From: Thalassotalea sediminis
GTDB lineage: Bacteria > Pseudomonadota > Gammaproteobacteria > Enterobacterales > Alteromonadaceae
Reading direction: 5' to 3'
Assembly (NCBI RefSeq): GCF_030295915.1
Contig: NZ_AP027361.1
Location: 1,364,001-1,428,000, forward strand
Length of the DNA: 64,000 bases
The notes beneath the pieces are model-generated. The model ran no database searches and had not been told where the DNA came from. It saw only the letters and a program-made list of their open reading frames with translations. Made by a program: the position numbers and the translations under genes. Positions 27,557 through 37,889 of this stretch are shown here, piece after piece; position 1 is the first letter of the stretch, and every line of letters begins with the position of its first letter.

Positions 27557-29547
27557 CGGGCATTTCAACTGCTGTAGATACCTGTTTAAAGATTGATGGG
27601 CTTATCAGCATCAATCCTTATAGTTTACCGATTGATGCCGAACTCACACCATTGGTGCTTTGGCAATATATACGGTCTAATAAAAAACAGATCACATTGT
27701 TTGGTGATGATTCTTGGTACTCGCAAGGCAACAATTTATCTGTAACCTTTAACGGTGTCGGGTTGAAGTATAAATATCAACTTAAAGCCCTAACACTTGG
27801 TATGTATACGCAAGGCTCAGGACAAGGCATGGAGCCGCTTGCATGGTCTACGATTCGTAGAAATATTGCTAATCTCAAACGCCTTGCGAAATGGCTTGAA
27901 CGTTACGGTATCGATAGCTTTGATGACTTAGACCAACTGCCAGAATTGCGTTTGCGCAATATTATATTGGACTTGGTTCAAGCATCTGACTTGCAGAAAC
28001 ATTCATCTTTTGCTCAATCACTGTTAACGGCCATTTATTGGTTAAAACTATATTTAGTGGTCAAAAATGTACAGTTTTACGATTTAATGAATGAGTATTT
28101 TATGCCCTTTGCTTTACTCAAAGAGCAACGCAGGAGTAAGCATTCAGTAATACCGATTCAAATAATGAAGCAAGCTCTCAAGGCAAGCGAAGAGCATATC
28201 AATTCTGCTGAGAAGATAATCGATAATTGGCACAGCCTGCAAACAAAACTAAATGATGCAATTCCACACTTACCTTCAGCCGATTTTACGAAATCTACTT
28301 ACATTGATGGTTTGGACAGAGAGGAAAGTGCTGAACTGGATGATTATTACGAGCTAATTAAAAATCTTCGCAGATATACATTTGTGCTTGTAGTTAGTTA
28401 TACAGGTATGCGCTATAGCGAAGCAATGGCACTGAGTGATGATTCAGCTATTGAGCGAGACGGTAAATACTTTATCAAGACGTTGTTGTCTAAAACTACA
28501 GATGACACCCAAAGCTTAGAGTGGGTAACGAATGAAATCACCTATCGAGCGGTAAAACTTCTCACTAGAGTTTGTTCTGTTTACCGTGAACGAGCAGCCG
28601 TACTATTAAAACATCACAGCGATTTATTGCCAATAAAGCGTAAGTTGAATTTAGAGTTTGGTTTGAGTAATCGAACCTTGTTTGGTGTTTTACCCCATAA
28701 AAAATCCTGCGAGTTTTCATTAAATACTAAGTCCACTAAAAATGGTTTTAATAACATAAACAAAATGTTTTCGATAAGAGTCACTGAGCATGACATTGCC
28801 GAACTTGAGCGCATGGGATGTAATTACCAATCCGTCAGCTCAAATCATAAAAAGTTTAAGAAGCCATATAAAGTAGGCGATTTCTTCAATTTTACCGCCC
28901 ATCAATTTAGACATACCTTTGCTTGGTTTATTGTCGCAAACCGCTTGGGTGATTTAGACGATATTAAGTATCAGTACAAACATTTAGAGAACATGATGTC
29001 GTTGGTTTACAGCCAACGAGGATATGAGTCAATGGAGGAGTTAATTGGACTAACCGAAAGTTTCTCTGAGTTTATGATCTCGCAAGCAATGGAAGATATG
29101 GTGAGCGCTGCACAAGACGGCACACTAGCAGGAAAAGGCGGACAAAACTTTATCGCCAAATTGACAGAGATCCTGGCAGATGACCTTACCACTGGAAGCA
29201 CACCTCACTTCAAAAATATGGAAGAGTTGATCACATTTGCTGCTAAACATACCAACAACTTTAGAGGTGTGTCACATGGTTACTGTACCAAGGGATCTGA
29301 ATGTAAAGTTCGTAATGCAGCAGATCCAAGCCACTGTGTATGGTGCGATAGCTATATTGCAACACCTCGACATTTACCACACTGGCTGGTTGTTAAAAAG
29401 CGATGTGAATCGCAATTAGCTGCATTTGAAAAATTTCCGTCAGAGATAAAGCAGCGGTTAAAAGCATTTAGTACGGCATTAAATGACAACCTTGAAGCCG
29501 CCAATATCATCATTGACCAGTTAACGATAAAAGTGAAGGAAGCCTAA
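27553..29547 (+). CDS. tyrosine recombinase 2 of the island module
   Basis: 664 aa, start overlapping the previous stop by 4 bp (ATGA). The catalytic residues are R287 (YTGMRYSEAM), H450 and R453 (AHQFRHTFA), H477 and Y486 nine residues on, so it should be active. The C-terminus has a Cys-rich patch (GYCTKGSECKVRNAADPSHCVWC) matching that of the 862-aa partner. Two active recombinases plus a third related protein acting together is typical of the trio-type elements, which move site-specifically without a separate excisionase. Confidence 0.85.
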   Translation: MTGISTAVDTCLKIDGLISINPYSLPIDAELTPLVLWQYIRSNKKQITLFGDDSWYSQGNNLSVTFNGVGLKYKYQLKALTLGMYTQGSGQGMEPLAWSTIRRNIANLKRLAKWLERYGIDSFDDLDQLPELRLRNIILDLVQASDLQKHSSFAQSLLTAIYWLKLYLVVKNVQFYDLMNEYFMPFALLKEQRRSKHSVIPIQIMKQALKASEEHINSAEKIIDNWHSLQTKLNDAIPHLPSADFTKSTYIDGLDREESAELDDYYELIKNLRRYTFVLVVSYTGMRYSEAMALSDDSAIERDGKYFIKTLLSKTTDDTQSLEWVTNEITYRAVKLLTRVCSVYRERAAVLLKHHSDLLPIKRKLNLEFGLSNRTLFGVLPHKKSCEFSLNTKSTKNGFNNINKMFSIRVTEHDIAELERMGCNYQSVSSNHKKFKKPYKVGDFFNFTAHQFRHTFAWFIVANRLGDLDDIKYQYKHLENMMSLVYSQRGYESMEELIGLTESFSEFMISQAMEDMVSAAQDGTLAGKGGQNFIAKLTEILADDLTTGSTPHFKNMEELITFAAKHTNNFRGVSHGYCTKGSECKVRNAADPSHCVWCDSYIATPRHLPHWLVVKKRCESQLAAFEKFPSEIKQRLKAFSTALNDNLEAANIIIDQLTIKVKEA

Positions 29548-29548
29548 T

Positions 29549-29953
29549 ATGAGCGAATCAGTTGAGATCACAATGGCTGACAAAATTGATACGGCCTTGT
29601 CTGAAATGACAGCAAATAACGAAAAAATCAACGTTAGCCAAGTTGCGAAACGATTAGGAATTTCAAATTCTGCAATCTACAAGTTTAACCCTGAAAAAAT
29701 CCCGGATATTCAGACTGCGCAAAAGCGTCAAAAACATAAGGCTGAATCTATTGCTGTTGGTACTGAAAATGAGCAGCTTAAGAAAGAAGTTGAATCGTTA
29801 AAAAAAACGAACCTTGATTATAAGGAGCTAGCTGACGATTTGAGAACGCAAAATCAGTCATTGTGGGATCATATTCAGCAGGTTTACAACATGTACGATG
29901 AAGTCTTAGCTGAGCGTAATAGTTTCGCCGAAAGGCTTAAACATGGACTCTAA
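29549..29953 (+). CDS. small helix-turn-helix/coiled-coil protein of the module (TnpC-like)
   Basis: 134 aa, one base after the preceding stop. The N-terminal third carries a helix-turn-helix (NVSQVAKRLGISNSAIYKF), and the rest is a long coiled coil (ENEQLKKEVESLKKTNLDYKELADDL). Size, position and layout match the TnpC partner of Tn554-type modules. It is the obvious candidate to bind the TGCAGTA repeats at the module's promoter, but that is inference. Confidence 0.75.
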   Translation: MSESVEITMADKIDTALSEMTANNEKINVSQVAKRLGISNSAIYKFNPEKIPDIQTAQKRQKHKAESIAVGTENEQLKKEVESLKKTNLDYKELADDLRTQNQSLWDHIQQVYNMYDEVLAERNSFAERLKHGL

Positions 29954-30067
29954 TATAGTTAAAAATCAAATAACAAATTTAAATCAGGGCCTGTCAACGA
30001 TAACTAAATAAGATGACACTTTCAGCTCCAAATTTTAGTGTTTTTTAGAAAATATAAGGAAAAAGTA

Positions 30068-30883
30068 GTGATAATAGAATACTTATGCCTTGCTCAAGAT
30101 GAAGTAGAGCTACATATAGCCATTCCGGTAAATGATTGCAGTAATAGCAACCAATACTTTGTACATTTCGGTGGGTTAAAAGATTATCGCTTTAGCCAAT
30201 CAACCATAGCAATTATTGGCGATTGGGAATTTGATGCATTTGTAGAGTGTTTAAATCTTTCAATTGATTATATCGATAGTGGTATAACACAATTAAGAAA
30301 AACGTTCCGCTCTAAAAATATGGGGATAGTGACGTTTGAATTATCTAAAAAATCGGATCAACCAGATAAGATTCGATTGAAATTTGTATTTGATCAACAA
30401 ATACCAGTTATGAATGGAGCGAATTGGCGAGGTATTAAGGAGGGCGAGTTCGCTTTTTACGCTTCAATTAGTGAATTACAGAAGCTTAACGAAATATTCG
30501 CTCAGCTAGCTGAAGGGCAAGACGAATATGAACAGATATTAGAGACCTCTCGTGAAGATTGGATTTGCCCAAACGAGCTTGCCTATCCAAAAGAGCTAAT
30601 CACTATTGACTCTCTTTTACAAAGCGCTAAGAGCGAAATAAATAAAAACGCACCAATAACGATAAAAAATGCTTGGATTGAGCTTCTAGAGCGAAACTGC
30701 TCCTATGATGTTGAGATAGCAATTTGTTCGAAATGTAGTGGGAAATTTTCACGAGATGTAAAATGGAAGAAACAGTGCTTTGGCTGTTATAGAGAAGGGA
30801 GGCCTAGTGCATTTCAAACGACAGAAAACCTACAGCGAGAAATTCCGCACTGGTTATCCAACATAGAGCTGGAGACTGTTTAA
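30068..30883 (+). CDS. hypothetical protein with C-terminal zinc ribbon
   Basis: 271 aa from GTG 30068, chosen for AAGGA 7 bases upstream; an in-frame GTG at 30038 is the alternative. I do not recognise the first 215 residues, which look alpha/beta with no motif I can name. The C-terminus has two CxxC pairs, CSKCSGKFSRDVKWKKQCFGC, which would form a zinc ribbon. It is the last gene of the island, between the recombinase module and the right edge, so it may be cargo or a recombination accessory protein. Confidence 0.65.
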   Translation: MIIEYLCLAQDEVELHIAIPVNDCSNSNQYFVHFGGLKDYRFSQSTIAIIGDWEFDAFVECLNLSIDYIDSGITQLRKTFRSKNMGIVTFELSKKSDQPDKIRLKFVFDQQIPVMNGANWRGIKEGEFAFYASISELQKLNEIFAQLAEGQDEYEQILETSREDWICPNELAYPKELITIDSLLQSAKSEINKNAPITIKNAWIELLERNCSYDVEIAICSKCSGKFSRDVKWKKQCFGCYREGRPSAFQTTENLQREIPHWLSNIELETV

Positions 30884-31037
30884 GCTCCTTCTGTTGATTC
30901 GATTACTGAAATTCCTGATGCACATAAATGTTATTCATTCTGTTGGAGAATATAAAATTATCTAGATTGAACTTAGTAACAAAGTTAAATCATAGCTCCC
31001 AGATTCACCTTAAATTTCAGAGAAAATCCCAATAAAA

Positions 31038-31079
31038 TTGTTACCACTCTAAATACCAATTAATTCAAGGTGGTAACAA
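31038..31079. repeat. inverted repeat at the right end of the recombinase island
   Basis: TTGTTACCAC (31038-31047) and GTGGTAACAA (31070-31079) form a perfect 10-bp inverted repeat, 31 bp inside the right edge. A single TTGTTACC occurs 55 bp inside the left edge. It may be a recombinase binding site. The stretch 30884-31037 shows nothing else. Confidence 0.5.
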
Positions 31080-31110
31080 CTTTTCATTTGTCGAAAACGA
31101 CATTAACTTT

Positions 31111-32130
31111 ACGCCAAAATCAGTGGTAGCACTTATTGCTGAAATGATTGAGCCGTTTAAAGGCAAAATATACGACCCTTGTTGTGGTTCAGGCGGCATG
31201 TTTGTGCAATCCCTTAAGTTTATTGATAGTCACAAAGGCAACCGTAAAAACATTGCCATTTACGGTCAGGAATACACCAACACCACCTACAAGCTAGCTA
31301 AGATGAACCTGGCCGTGCGTGGAATCTCAGGTAATTTAGGCGAGGTAGCGGGTGATAGCTTCTTTAAAGATCAACATGAAGACTTAAAAGCTGATTACAT
31401 TATGGCAAACCCACCGTTTAACCAAAAACAATGGCGTGGTGAAAAAGAGCTCATAGATGACCATCGTTGGGATGGTTTCGAAGTGCCACCTACAGGTAAT
31501 GCCAACTATGCGTGGATCATGCACATGATCTCAAAGTTGAGTGAAAACGGCACAGCAGGTTTTGTATTAGCCAATGGTTCGATGAGCTCTAATACCGGTG
31601 GTGAAGGTGCTATTCGCCAGAAAATCATCGAAAAAGATTTAGTAGATTGCATGATTGCTTTACCGGGACAACTGTTCTACACCACACAAATTCCTGTTTG
31701 TTTATGGTTTATCACCAAGAATAAGAAAGAAGATACCGAGCGAGGCTATCGTAACCGCCAAGGTGAAACTTTATTTATTGATGCTCGTGAAATGGGCACA
31801 ATGGTTAGCCGTGTTCATAAAGAACTTACTACCGAAGATATTGCTGAAATTGCTCGCACCTACCATGCTTGGCGTGGCGAAGAAAAAGATGGTGAATATG
31901 AAGATAAGGCTGGATACAGCAAATCAGCCACTTTAGATGAAATCAAAGCTAACGACTTTGTATTAACACCAGGTCGTTACGTTGGTGCTGCCGAGAATGA
32001 AGATGACGGTATTCCGTTTGAAGTGAAAATGAAAGAGCTAAGCCAAACCCTATATAGCCAGATGGAACAGGCTGAAACGCTAGACAATGCGATTCGTCAA
32101 AACTTGGAGGTGCTAGGTTATGGCGAGTAA
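31111..32130 (+). pseudogene. hsdM: hsdM, 3' part (type I methyltransferase split by an island)
   Basis: Continues the gene begun at 12217: [31 protein letters not shown] with the SAM motif, then [10 protein letters not shown] with the catalytic NPPF, and the rest of the HsdM C-terminal domain. A GTG at 31123 is the first possible start but has no ribosome binding site, and the product would lack the N-terminal 190 or so residues needed for HsdS and DNA contacts. The 3' end overlaps hsdS by 11 bp as in intact loci. No other damage is visible, so precise excision of the island could restore it. Confidence 0.88.
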
Positions 32131-33601
32131 TTGGCAGCCAATGAAGCTACAGGATTTTGCCGAACATCAGAAGGGTTTTGCATTCAAATCTAAAGATTAT
32201 ATTGAAGATGGAGTGGCAGTTGTAAGGGTTAGTAATCTTACTACAAATTCAATTGATACTTCTGATTTAAAATACGTTTCAGATGAGGTAGCAGCAGATA
32301 AAAGTAACTTTAAATTAATTCAGAATGATGTAGTTATTGCAACGGTTGGGTCATGGCCTAAAAACCCAGCATCCGTAGTTGGTAAAGTAATAAAAGTACC
32401 GGAAAGTTGTGATAACTATTTACTTAACCAAAATGCAGTGCGTTTTAGAGTTAAATCACAAGAAAGTAGCGACCAGCTTTATCTATACTACTTGTTGAAG
32501 TCTAAGAAGTTTTCTGACTACATTATTTCAACTGCTCAAGGTAGTGCGAACCAAGCGAGTATAACTTTAAAAGATATATATGCTTTTGAATTCGATTGTC
32601 CAACTTCTTCTGAGAGAAAAAGAATAGCTGAAATACTCTCTGCAATGGATGATAAATCAGACGTAAACCGCAAAACCAACCAAACCCTTGAGCAAATGGC
32701 GCAAGCGTTATTTAAAAGCTGGTTTGTTGATTTTGACCCTGTATTCGACAACGCCCTTGCCAGTGGCGTTGCAGTCAGCGACTTCCCCGAAGCCTTGCAG
32801 AAAAAAGCGCAACTAAGATTCGAACAACGCCAACAAGTGCAACAACAAATTGGTAATGGTGAGCTAGAAGCTAAACCATTACCAAAAGACATCCGCCAAC
32901 TATTCCCAAATCAATTTGAACAAACTGATGAACCATCAATCGGCATTAACGGCTGGGTACCAAAAGGCTGGAATGTTAAAACGCTAGGAGAGTCGTGTTC
33001 GTTAGTTAGTGGTAAATCTTATAAATCTGCTGAATTGGAGCCTTCAGAAAATGCTTTAGTAACGTTAAAGTCATTTCAAAGAGGTGGTGGCTATAGGTTA
33101 GATGGTTTAAAAGAGTACACGGGAAACTTTAAAGATACTCAAGTAGTTAGTACAGGTGATATTATTTTGTCTTGTACTGATGTGACGCAGGCCGCTGAGT
33201 TAGTTGGAAGGCCTGCGCTAGTCGCTACAGATAGGAGATATAATAAGTTAATAATTTCACTTGATGTAATGAGAGTTATACCAAACGATGATCAGCAAAA
33301 AATGTTTTTTTATTATTTATTGGCACATAATAATTTTACACAATTTGCTTTATCTCATTGTACAGGCACAACAGTTTTACATTTAAAGAAAAAAGCTATC
33401 CCGGATTATACCTTCTTAAAACCAAAAGAAGCATTAATTGACTTATTTAGCGCAAAAGTTATTAATTTCATTTCCAAATGTGACCTAAATATTCAAGAAA
33501 ATAGAAGTTTAGCGAAACTTAGAGATACTCTCTTACCAAAACTAATCTCTGGGGAATTACAACTTTCCACCGAAAGCAGAGATGCAGAGGTCTCTGCTTA
33601 A
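32120..33601 (+). CDS. hsdS: type I restriction enzyme specificity subunit (transposon system)
   Basis: 493 aa with two target-recognition domains: residues 1-170, closed by [41 protein letters not shown], and about 275-455, closed by [24 protein letters not shown]. The coiled linker between them contains the [11 protein letters not shown] stretch common in this subfamily. It overlaps the split hsdM by 11 bp and the next gene by one base. Complete, but its M partner is broken at present. Confidence 0.93.
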   Translation: MASNWQPMKLQDFAEHQKGFAFKSKDYIEDGVAVVRVSNLTTNSIDTSDLKYVSDEVAADKSNFKLIQNDVVIATVGSWPKNPASVVGKVIKVPESCDNYLLNQNAVRFRVKSQESSDQLYLYYLLKSKKFSDYIISTAQGSANQASITLKDIYAFEFDCPTSSERKRIAEILSAMDDKSDVNRKTNQTLEQMAQALFKSWFVDFDPVFDNALASGVAVSDFPEALQKKAQLRFEQRQQVQQQIGNGELEAKPLPKDIRQLFPNQFEQTDEPSIGINGWVPKGWNVKTLGESCSLVSGKSYKSAELEPSENALVTLKSFQRGGGYRLDGLKEYTGNFKDTQVVSTGDIILSCTDVTQAAELVGRPALVATDRRYNKLIISLDVMRVIPNDDQQKMFFYYLLAHNNFTQFALSHCTGTTVLHLKKKAIPDYTFLKPKEALIDLFSAKVINFISKCDLNIQENRSLAKLRDTLLPKLISGELQLSTESRDAEVSA

Positions 33602-34668
33602 TGAGTGAAATTTTGTTGTGGGAAAACATCAAGGATGATTATGCACAAGCAAGCTTGATTGTCGGCAACGGCGCAAGTATGGCTGTATCACCTAACTTTG
33701 ATTATGGCTCTTTATATGATGCGGCAGTTAAGTTAAAACATATATCTAAACCAGTTCAAGAAGTATTTGATAGCTTTGAAGTTAATGACTTTGAGTTGGT
33801 TTTGCGTAGATTATGGCAAGCAAAATTGGTTAATACTGCGTTAGATATAGAACATGGCAAAGTTGAGGATTCATACCAACAAGTAAGAACGGCGTTGATC
33901 GCTACGGTTCGAGATATTCATGTTTCATACCAAGAAGCGGAAAAGCACTTAGTGCATATTTACAAATTTATGCAGCGATTTAGCAAAGTACTGGCTTTGA
34001 ATTATGATCTGATAGTTTATTGGGCTGCGATGTTAGGTAATCGAGAGCTAGGCCCTTGGTTTAAAGATTGTTTTACGCCAAGTGATTTTTGTGAAGACTG
34101 GAAAGACAGAGAAGCTCCATATGGGGTAGCGAAAGGCGCAACATTATTTTTTTATCCTCATGGTAATATAGTCTTACACCATCACGAATTTTCCAGTGTT
34201 AAAAAAATAACTGCTAGTGCCGATGGTGACTTACTGGAAAGTATATTAGATAAGTGGGTACGAAAAGATTTAGCTCCGGCTTTTGTATGTGAAGGAACTC
34301 AAGAATCAAAACAGCAGTCTATTTCAAGCTGTGATTACTTAGAAAAAGTATTCTATGAAGTGCTACCAGATGTTGGTCAAAATATTGTTATTTATGGTTG
34401 GTCGATGGCTGAACAAGATCAGCATCTCCTTCAACAAATGAGTAAAAGTAAACCCCAAAAAATTGCTGTATCAGTATATAACGCTGATGAAACATTTATG
34501 GGGAAAGCTGAAAAACAACTTAATGACATTGGTGTTGAGGAAGTAGTTTTTTTTGATAGTGAAAGTGCAGGTGCGTGGAATCAGCCATCTACAGAATATT
34601 TAAAAGAACAAGAAGACAAACAGAAAGCAATGGCTGGTGCAGTTAAGAATGTTTTAGGGAAGAACTAA
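33601..34668 (+). CDS. DUF4917/SIR2-like protein in a type I R-M operon
   Basis: 355 aa between hsdS and hsdR, overlapping the hsdS stop by one base and ending 2 bp before hsdR. The N-terminal LIVGNGASMAVSPNFDYGSLY is the signature of DUF4917 proteins, which share a SIR2-like nucleotide-binding fold; ALNYDLIVYW and FYPHGNIVLHH fit the expected NAD-site positions. SIR2-like domains deplete NAD in several abortive-infection systems, so a back-up effector role is possible, but no activity is known for this family in this context. Confidence 0.75.
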   Translation: MSEILLWENIKDDYAQASLIVGNGASMAVSPNFDYGSLYDAAVKLKHISKPVQEVFDSFEVNDFELVLRRLWQAKLVNTALDIEHGKVEDSYQQVRTALIATVRDIHVSYQEAEKHLVHIYKFMQRFSKVLALNYDLIVYWAAMLGNRELGPWFKDCFTPSDFCEDWKDREAPYGVAKGATLFFYPHGNIVLHHHEFSSVKKITASADGDLLESILDKWVRKDLAPAFVCEGTQESKQQSISSCDYLEKVFYEVLPDVGQNIVIYGWSMAEQDQHLLQQMSKSKPQKIAVSVYNADETFMGKAEKQLNDIGVEEVVFFDSESAGAWNQPSTEYLKEQEDKQKAMAGAVKNVLGKN

Positions 34669-34670
34669 TT

Positions 34671-37600
34671 ATGAAATTTACAGAAGCGCAATTAGAAGCC
34701 GCTATCATTGAGTTATTGGGCGAACAAGGCTATCCGTATACTTCAGGGTCAGACCTCGTTAGAGACCCTGAACAAGTTATCATTGAAGATGATTTACGTG
34801 ATTATTTAGCTAGCCGTTATTCACAAGATGATATTACGTCTAATGAAATAGATAGCATCATCAAGCAACTAGAGAATCTACCAGCTAGTGATTTGTACGA
34901 AAGTAATAAAACCTTTTGTAAATGGTTAAGCGATGGTTTTTTGTTAAAGCGAGAAGCTGGTAGCAAGCCTGGTGAACCGTCTAAAAAAGACTTATATATC
35001 CAGCTGATTGGCTACGATGATGTAGTTGATGGCCACAATATTTTTAAAATCGTTAATCAGCTTGAAATTGATAGCCCATCTGCTGATAACTCGAAACGCA
35101 TCCCTGATGGCATTTTATATATTAATGGCCTACCTGTGGTGGTGATTGAATTTAAAAGTGCCATTCGTGAAGAGCAAGCGTCAATTCATGATGCCTTTGT
35201 GCAGTTAACCACTCGTTATCGTAGAGATATTCCGCAATTATTTGTTTTTAATGCTTTGTGTATTATCAGTGACGGCGTGAATAATAAAATGGGTAACGTA
35301 TTTGCACCATACGATTTTTATTACGCATGGCGTAAAGTCACAGGTGATGAGTCAATTGAACAAGACGGCATAAATGCATTGCATACTATGTTGCAAGGCT
35401 TGTTTGATAAAGAGCGCTTATGTGATGTTATTCGTAACTTTATTTACTTCCCTGATAAGTCAAAAGGTGAAGTTAAAATAGTATGCCGTTACCCTCAGTA
35501 TTACGCAGCCAGAAAGCTTTTTGAGAACATCAAAAAAGAGCGCAAGCTACCTAATGGAGAAGGGGGCAGCGGTAAAGGTGGAACCTATTTTGGGGCAACG
35601 GGCTGTGGTAAAAGTTTTACCATGCAGTTCTTATCTCGTTTATTGATGAAAAGCGTTGAGTTTGAAAGCCCAACCATCGTTTTAATAACAGATAGAACCG
35701 ATTTAGACGACCAACTTTCACAACAGTTTGCTAACGCTAAAACCTATATTGGTGATGATCATATTGTTAGCGTTGAAAGCCGAGACCAGTTAAGAAAACT
35801 ACTTAAAGGCAGACAAAGTGGTGGTGTGTTTTTAACGACGATTCATAAGTTTACTGAAGATATAGAGCTTCTAACTGAGCGCAGTAATGTGATCTGTATA
35901 TCTGATGAAGCGCATCGCAGCCAAGTTAATTTAGATCAGAAAGTATCGATTACCGAAAAAGGTGTAAAACGCACTTTTGGTTTTGCCAAATACCTACACG
36001 ATTCACTACCTAATGCGACCTTTGTTGGTTTTACCGGTACACCAATTGATGCCACGTTAGATGTATTTGGTAAGGTGGTTGATGCGTATACCATGTCTGA
36101 GTCGGTAAAAGACGAAATTACTGTACGCATTGTATATGAAGGCCGTGCGGCAAAAGTTTTACTTAATAATGCCAAGCTTGAAGAAATAGAAGCCTATTAC
36201 AAGCAGTGTGAAGAGTCAGGTAGTAATGAACATCAAATAGAAGAAAGTAAAAAAGCCACATCGAGCATGAACTCGATATTAGGCGATTCTGATCGTATTC
36301 GAACCTTGGCTAAAGACTTTGTGGAGCACTACGAAGAGCGTATCAAAGAAGGTTCTACCATTAAAGGTAAAGCCATGTTCGTGTGTAGCTCACGGGAAAT
36401 AGCGTATCAGTTCTATCAAGAGTTGGAAGAAATTCGCCCTGAATGGTTTGAAGTGCTTGAGTGTGAAAAAGGCTCTTCGTTAAGCGAAAAAGAAAAGAAA
36501 AAAATCAAACCGATGGAACGTGTCAAAATGGTAATGACACGAGGTAAGGATGACCCAGAAGATTTGTACAATCTATTAGGCACAAAAGAACACCGCAAAG
36601 AGTTAGATCGTCAGTTTAAGAATGAGAAGTCTAACTTTAAAATCGCTATTGTGGTTGATATGTGGCTTACGGGCTTTGATGTGCCATTCTTAGACACCAT
36701 TTACATCGATAAGCCGTTACAAAAACACAACCTTATTCAGACCATTTCTCGTGTTAATCGTAAATTTGCAGGCAAGCATAAAGGCTTGGTGGTTGACTAC
36801 ATTGGCATTAAAACGGCAATGAACAAGGCATTAGCACAGTTTTCAAAATCAGAAGAAACGAATTTTGAAGACATTAATCAATCAGTGATTGCGGTGAAAG
36901 ATCACCTTGATCTACTTTCTCGCATTTTCCATAAGTTCGATTCATCGCCTTATTTCACTGGTGAGCCAGTGGCACAGTTAAACTGCCTAAATAATGCCGC
37001 TGAATTTATTTTATCGGTGGGTAAGGTCGAAAAGCGTTTTATGGCGTTAGTGAAACGCTTAAAAGCCGCTTATGACGTTTGTTGCGGCAGTGAGAAGCTT
37101 TCACAGGAAGAGCGTGATCATATCCATTTCTATATGGCGGTACGCTCAATTATCTACAAGCTCACCAAAGGGGATGCGCCTGATACTGCACAAATGAACG
37201 CAAAGGTGCGTGAAATGATCGCTGAAGCGCTGAAAAGTGATGGCGTGGAAGAGATCTTTAAACTGGGTAACGGTGATGGCGAAATTGATATTTTTGATGA
37301 AGATTACCTCGCTAAGATCAGCAAAATAAAGCTGCCAAATACCAAGATAATGCTACTGCAAAAGATGCTAGCAAAAGCCATTGATGAAATGAAAAAGGTT
37401 AATTTGGCACAAGGCATAGATTTTACTAAACGCTTTAAAGCCTTGGTTGATAAATACAATGAACGCAAAGAAGAAGATGTATTGGTCAGTGAAGTGCTTG
37501 AAGACTTTTCTGATGAAATCATCAATATGTTTACCGACTTAAAAGCGGAAATGGACTCCAATGATGATTTGGGGATCAGTTTTGAAGAAAAAGCGTTTTA

Positions 37601-37865
37601 CGACATTCTTAAATCATTAGCCATTAAATACGACTTCAGCTATCTAGAAGATAAACTGATTGAGCTTTCTCAAGAAGTAAAAGAAGTGGTTGATGATAAA
37701 GCAAAATATACCGACTGGAACAACCGAGACGATATTAAAGCTTCGTTAAAAGTAGATCTCATCATGCTGTTGGCGAAGTTTGGCTACCCACCAGTGAATC
37801 GTGACGAGGTGTATAAAGAGATTTTTGCTCAAGCTGAGAATTTTAAGAAGCACCGTGCGGCTTAG
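34671..37865 (+). CDS. hsdR: type I restriction enzyme subunit R (transposon system)
   Basis: 1064 aa. The nuclease motif is D146, E160, K162 in RIPDGILYINGLPVVVIEFK. The helicase part has Walker A GATGCGKS (near 310), SDEAH, TGTP, and MWLTGFDVP followed by QTISRVNRKF. It is a different branch from the island HsdR. It looks intact, yet with hsdM split it should be unable to form an active complex unless another M subunit substitutes. Confidence 0.94.
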   Translation: MKFTEAQLEAAIIELLGEQGYPYTSGSDLVRDPEQVIIEDDLRDYLASRYSQDDITSNEIDSIIKQLENLPASDLYESNKTFCKWLSDGFLLKREAGSKPGEPSKKDLYIQLIGYDDVVDGHNIFKIVNQLEIDSPSADNSKRIPDGILYINGLPVVVIEFKSAIREEQASIHDAFVQLTTRYRRDIPQLFVFNALCIISDGVNNKMGNVFAPYDFYYAWRKVTGDESIEQDGINALHTMLQGLFDKERLCDVIRNFIYFPDKSKGEVKIVCRYPQYYAARKLFENIKKERKLPNGEGGSGKGGTYFGATGCGKSFTMQFLSRLLMKSVEFESPTIVLITDRTDLDDQLSQQFANAKTYIGDDHIVSVESRDQLRKLLKGRQSGGVFLTTIHKFTEDIELLTERSNVICISDEAHRSQVNLDQKVSITEKGVKRTFGFAKYLHDSLPNATFVGFTGTPIDATLDVFGKVVDAYTMSESVKDEITVRIVYEGRAAKVLLNNAKLEEIEAYYKQCEESGSNEHQIEESKKATSSMNSILGDSDRIRTLAKDFVEHYEERIKEGSTIKGKAMFVCSSREIAYQFYQELEEIRPEWFEVLECEKGSSLSEKEKKKIKPMERVKMVMTRGKDDPEDLYNLLGTKEHRKELDRQFKNEKSNFKIAIVVDMWLTGFDVPFLDTIYIDKPLQKHNLIQTISRVNRKFAGKHKGLVVDYIGIKTAMNKALAQFSKSEETNFEDINQSVIAVKDHLDLLSRIFHKFDSSPYFTGEPVAQLNCLNNAAEFILSVGKVEKRFMALVKRLKAAYDVCCGSEKLSQEERDHIHFYMAVRSIIYKLTKGDAPDTAQMNAKVREMIAEALKSDGVEEIFKLGNGDGEIDIFDEDYLAKISKIKLPNTKIMLLQKMLAKAIDEMKKVNLAQGIDFTKRFKALVDKYNERKEEDVLVSEVLEDFSDEIINMFTDLKAEMDSNDDLGISFEEKAFYDILKSLAIKYDFSYLEDKLIELSQEVKEVVDDKAKYTDWNNRDDIKASLKVDLIMLLAKFGYPPVNRDEVYKEIFAQAENFKKHRAA

Positions 37866-37889
37866 TAATACAGATAAAAGGGAATTGAA

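Larger units (their letters stand above)
12796..31110. mobile_element. 18.3-kb recombinase island inserted in hsdM
   Basis: The limits come from where the two hsdM parts stop matching the family. Inside are a type I R-M operon with a CD-NTase/SLATT pair (reverse strand) and a tyrosine-recombinase module (forward strand). Just inside both edges is TAATGTC in inverted orientation (12797-12803 and 31099-31105). Copies of TTGTTACC (12851-12858) and GGTAACAA (31072-31079) also face inward. No long direct repeat is visible at the edges, so the exact crossover is uncertain by a few bases. Confidence 0.8.
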
